DNA of 7,772 bases from Chloroflexota bacterium (GTDB lineage: Bacteria; Chloroflexota; Dehalococcoidia; UBA3495), in assembly GCA_002697005.1 (NCBI GenBank), contig NZUD01000055.1:1-7772 (forward strand), read 5' to 3'. Numbering within the stretch: the stretch's first letter is position 1; each line of letters opens with the position of its first letter. The position numbers and the translations under genes were made by a program. Shown piece after piece: positions 5,880 through 7,772 of the stretch. Under the pieces are notes generated by a model. That model worked only from the letters and a program-made list of their open reading frames with translations. It had not been told where the DNA came from and did no database searches.

Positions 5880-6335
5880 ATGAAAGTTGCGGTCGCAGCC
5901 GACCATGCCGGTTATGCATTGAAAGGTGAAATCGTCAGTTGGCTGGAGTCGGAAGGACACAAGGTCACCGACTTAGGCGCCCATGATCTAGATCCCGACG
6001 ATGATTATCCAGACTTTGCTGTTGCAGTGGCTGGCTCAGTGTCCAAAGGTGAGGCGGAACGAGGCATAGTGGTTTGCGGGAGCGGAGTCGGCGCGTGTAT
6101 CACGGCTAACAAGGTTAAAGGCATCCGGGCATGTCTTTGCCACGACACCTACTCGGCTAAGCAGGGAGTGGAACACGACGACATGAACGTGATTTGCGTT
6201 GGCGGCCGGATTATCGGAATCGATCTAACCAAGGCCGTTCTCCAGGCATTTTTGGGGGCGTGCTTCATCCCGGAACCTCGGTTCCAGCGTCGTCTGGACA
6301 AGATGATTCGAGTGGAGCGGTACGGTCTGCCCTAG
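5880..6335 (+). CDS. rpiB: Ribose-5-phosphate isomerase B
   Basis: RpiB interconverts ribulose 5-phosphate and ribose 5-phosphate in the non-oxidative pentose phosphate pathway. The 151-residue product matches the usual length of about 150 and is collinear with E. coli RpiB. It has ADHAG with Asp8-His9 near the N-terminus, the active-site loop VVCGSGVG with Cys66, the ANKVKGIRA segment, and His99 in EHDDMNV followed by GGRIIG. Cys66 and His99 fall at the E. coli positions. RpiB belongs to the LacAB/RpiB family; a related sugar-phosphate isomerase role is possible but less likely, since lacA and lacB normally occur as a pair. The start is set by GGAG 8 nt upstream. The stop codon shares the palindrome CTAG with the otsB stop on the other strand. 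Confidence 0.93.
   Translation: MKVAVAADHAGYALKGEIVSWLESEGHKVTDLGAHDLDPDDDYPDFAVAVAGSVSKGEAERGIVVCGSGVGACITANKVKGIRACLCHDTYSAKQGVEHDDMNVICVGGRIIGIDLTKAVLQAFLGACFIPEPRFQRRLDKMIRVERYGLP
6332..6335. other. Shared CTAG carrying both stop codons of rpiB and otsB
   Basis: The palindrome CTAG supplies TAG for rpiB (6333-6335, +) and TAG for otsB (6334-6332, -). The convergent genes therefore overlap by four bases with no intergenic space or terminator hairpin, so each transcript must run into the other gene. Confidence 0.9.
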
Positions 6336-7129
6336 GCGTCTGACCCCGCCAATAAAGCAAGCACTTGGGCAACTTCCGCCGGCGATTCCAACTGGTGCAA
6401 TGCCTTGGTCTCTTGCCGGGGCGGCCCGATGTAGACCGCGATTCCGTTTGCGTTTTGGACCACAGCAAAACCGTCTTCGTCAGTCAGATCATCTCCGAAG
6501 AACATCGGGACCGGGTTATCACCACAATCCTGGCGTATTTTCTCGATGGCCTCACCTTTCCCCCAGCCGATATTTGGCCGGACTTCAAGGACTTTCTTGC
6601 CCCGGGTAATCTTAATCTGGCCGTCAGCTGCGTAAGCTTCAACCACAGACGTAACCGTTCTGTCTACTTTCCCAACATATGAGTCAAGGACATTCCTCAA
6701 ATGGACTGACAGGGTCAGCTTTTTGTCGTGAACCAATACTTTAGGAACGTCTTTCAGTTCTTGCTCCAGCACACCGGCAATCTCCGTCAGCAGCTCGATA
6801 AATCCTAGGGCTTCGGGATGGACAAAATCCATTCCCAAACCGCTCATCTCCAAGCCGTGGTTGCCTGCATAGATCAAGCCTGGTATGGCCACTAATCCTT
6901 CCAACTCGGCCAGTTCTCGCCCGCTAACCACACCCACTACGAACCGCTCGTTATCTACCAACTCCTCCAGGCTCCGGCGGGCTTCATCAGGCAATATAGC
7001 AATCTCAGGGCGCGCCACTATCGGTGTAAGCGTGCCGTCGTAGTCTAAAAGCAGCAACACCCGTGGAGAACTCAAAAGTTGGCGGCTGACCACAGACCAG
7101 ATGTTCAACAGATGGGGCATGAATGACAC
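6332..7129 (-). CDS. otsB: Trehalose-6-phosphate phosphatase
   Basis: OtsB removes phosphate from trehalose 6-phosphate to give trehalose, a compatible solute, in the cytoplasm. The 265-residue product is a HAD-fold enzyme of normal OtsB length. Motif I is LLLDYDGTL with Asp29 and Asp31, motif II is VVSGR (Ser69), the OtsB-typical AGNHGLE spans 88-94, Lys191 lies in GWGKGEAI, and motif IV is GDDLTDED at 212-219. The family's cap domain lies between motif II and Lys191. The GTG at 7129 leaves 4 nt after the otsA stop; an ATG at 7120 (three residues shorter) is an equally plausible start, and neither has a strong Shine-Dalgarno. Expression is probably coupled to otsA. The gene converges on rpiB with overlapping stops and no terminator between them. 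Confidence 0.93.
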   Translation of the reverse strand: MSFMPHLLNIWSVVSRQLLSSPRVLLLLDYDGTLTPIVARPEIAILPDEARRSLEELVDNERFVVGVVSGRELAELEGLVAIPGLIYAGNHGLEMSGLGMDFVHPEALGFIELLTEIAGVLEQELKDVPKVLVHDKKLTLSVHLRNVLDSYVGKVDRTVTSVVEAYAADGQIKITRGKKVLEVRPNIGWGKGEAIEKIRQDCGDNPVPMFFGDDLTDEDGFAVVQNANGIAVYIGPPRQETKALHQLESPAEVAQVLALLAGSDA

Positions 7130-7133
7130 CGGA

Positions 7134-7772
7134 CTAAAAGCTGCGCATCGGGCGGCGAGAGCGGCGAGCGCTCTGCATCATATCTACAAAGGCCCGAGCC
7201 GCCCACATGTAGATATTGTTCTCTTCAACAATGCGCCGCATCTTCTCCATCCGCTCTTGACGCTCGCTTAAGGGCATCTCCACGGCATCATAGATAGCCT
7301 CCGCAAACTCCTCAGTTGCGTAAGGGTTCACTATCAGTGAGTCAGTCAGCTCGTGGGCTGCCCCTGTAAAGGGGCTCAATATCAACACGCCATCTTCATC
7401 GAAACAGCTGGCCACGTATTCTTTGGCCACCAGGTTCATGCCGTCGTGAAGCGAGCTGACCACGCAGAACCTGGCGATGCGCCGGAACGCCGCCAGGGTT
7501 ACGGCCGGGAGGTCGTCGGGTAGGTAGAGGACCGGCTGCCAATCATCGGTGTTAAAGCGCCCATTCACGTTCTCCAATTCGTGATTAATCTGTCCCGAAA
7601 GCTGCTGGTAAGCATGGATATTGGCCCGGCTTATCACACCTGCCTGGACGAACACCACTTTACCGATATATTCGGGGTACTTCTCGAAGAACCTGCCGAT
7701 TGCCCGTATGCGATGGGGGATGCCCTTGGTATAGTCGATCCGGTCGATGCCGAGACCAATTATCTTTCCATC
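7134..7772 (-). CDS. otsA: Trehalose-6-phosphate synthase, C-terminal part (gene continues past the window end)
   Basis: OtsA transfers glucose from a nucleotide sugar (usually UDP-glucose) to glucose 6-phosphate, forming trehalose 6-phosphate. The frame stays open to the right edge, so 212 residues of a protein typically near 470-490 are visible, covering the C-terminal GT-B domain of family GT20. The first visible residues include GIDRIDYTKGIP, with the Arg and Lys corresponding to E. coli Arg262 and Lys267 that contact phosphate groups. Further on are the GKVVFVQ strand and the nucleotide-sugar loop DGMNLVAKEY (visible residues 110-119), whose Glu118 is the conserved sugar-donor contact. 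The C-terminus is a short basic tail. The GTG at 7658 lies inside the conserved domain and is not a start. otsB follows after 4 nt, giving an otsA-otsB operon read leftwards. Confidence 0.94.
   Translation of the reverse strand, partial: DGKIIGLGIDRIDYTKGIPHRIRAIGRFFEKYPEYIGKVVFVQAGVISRANIHAYQQLSGQINHELENVNGRFNTDDWQPVLYLPDDLPAVTLAAFRRIARFCVVSSLHDGMNLVAKEYVASCFDEDGVLILSPFTGAAHELTDSLIVNPYATEEFAEAIYDAVEMPLSERQERMEKMRRIVEENNIYMWAARAFVDMMQSARRSRRPMRSF

Noticed and set aside
7134..7658. A separate 174-residue gene starting at GTG 7658
   Set aside because: The frame stays open to the window edge and the upstream codons encode the conserved DRIDYTKG of trehalose-6-phosphate synthase, so this is the 3' part of otsA.

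Overview
This looks like an ordinary bacterial chromosome segment: standard code 11, moderately GC-rich, densely packed genes and short intergenic gaps. I cannot fix the taxon from sequence alone. The protein style (a tandem heterodimeric ABC exporter with a Gly/Met-rich tail, a FrnE-like DsbA protein, and an otsA-otsB pair) would suit Chloroflexota or a similar environmental lineage, but that is a low-confidence guess.

Layout. Positions 1-280 hold no convincing complete gene: a short open tail from an upstream reading frame, a perfect 10-bp inverted repeat, and the leader of the first operon. Positions 281-4038 (+) encode two ABC half-transporters that overlap by one base. They form an asymmetric heterodimeric exporter with one degenerate and one canonical ATP site. 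A perfect 13-bp hairpin at 4058-4087 terminates this operon and probably also the converging minus-strand operon. On the minus strand, 5602-4895 is a HAD-family hydrolase and 4791-4129 is a FrnE/DsbA-like thioredoxin-fold oxidoreductase. A divergent intergenic region (5603-5879) precedes ribose-5-phosphate isomerase B (rpiB, 5880-6335, +). rpiB converges on trehalose-6-phosphate phosphatase (otsB, minus), and the two stop codons share one CTAG. otsB follows the 3' part of trehalose-6-phosphate synthase (otsA, minus), which runs off the right edge.

The standout is the DsbA-like gene. A plain ORF call starts it at a TTG at 4680 and loses its active site. A perfect Shine-Dalgarno (AGGAGG, 5-nt spacer) and an ATG at 4791 give an in-frame N-terminus that reads into a TGA at 4717-4719. 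That TGA sits exactly where the first catalytic cysteine of the family's CPWC motif belongs, giving UPWC. Twelve nucleotides after the TGA, an 8-pair hairpin with a GGAGC apical loop has the geometry of a bacterial SECIS element. I interpret the gene as encoding a 220-residue selenoprotein, a Sec-containing FrnE/DsbA-like redox enzyme, rather than a truncated or broken gene. No selenocysteine machinery (selA, selB, selC, selD) lies in this window, so the call depends on finding it elsewhere in the genome.

The remaining genes are housekeeping or stress metabolism: trehalose synthesis (otsA then otsB), pentose phosphate isomerisation (rpiB), a general phosphatase-like enzyme and a multidrug/lipid-type exporter. 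Apart from the selenoprotein, nothing indicates a novel multi-gene system.
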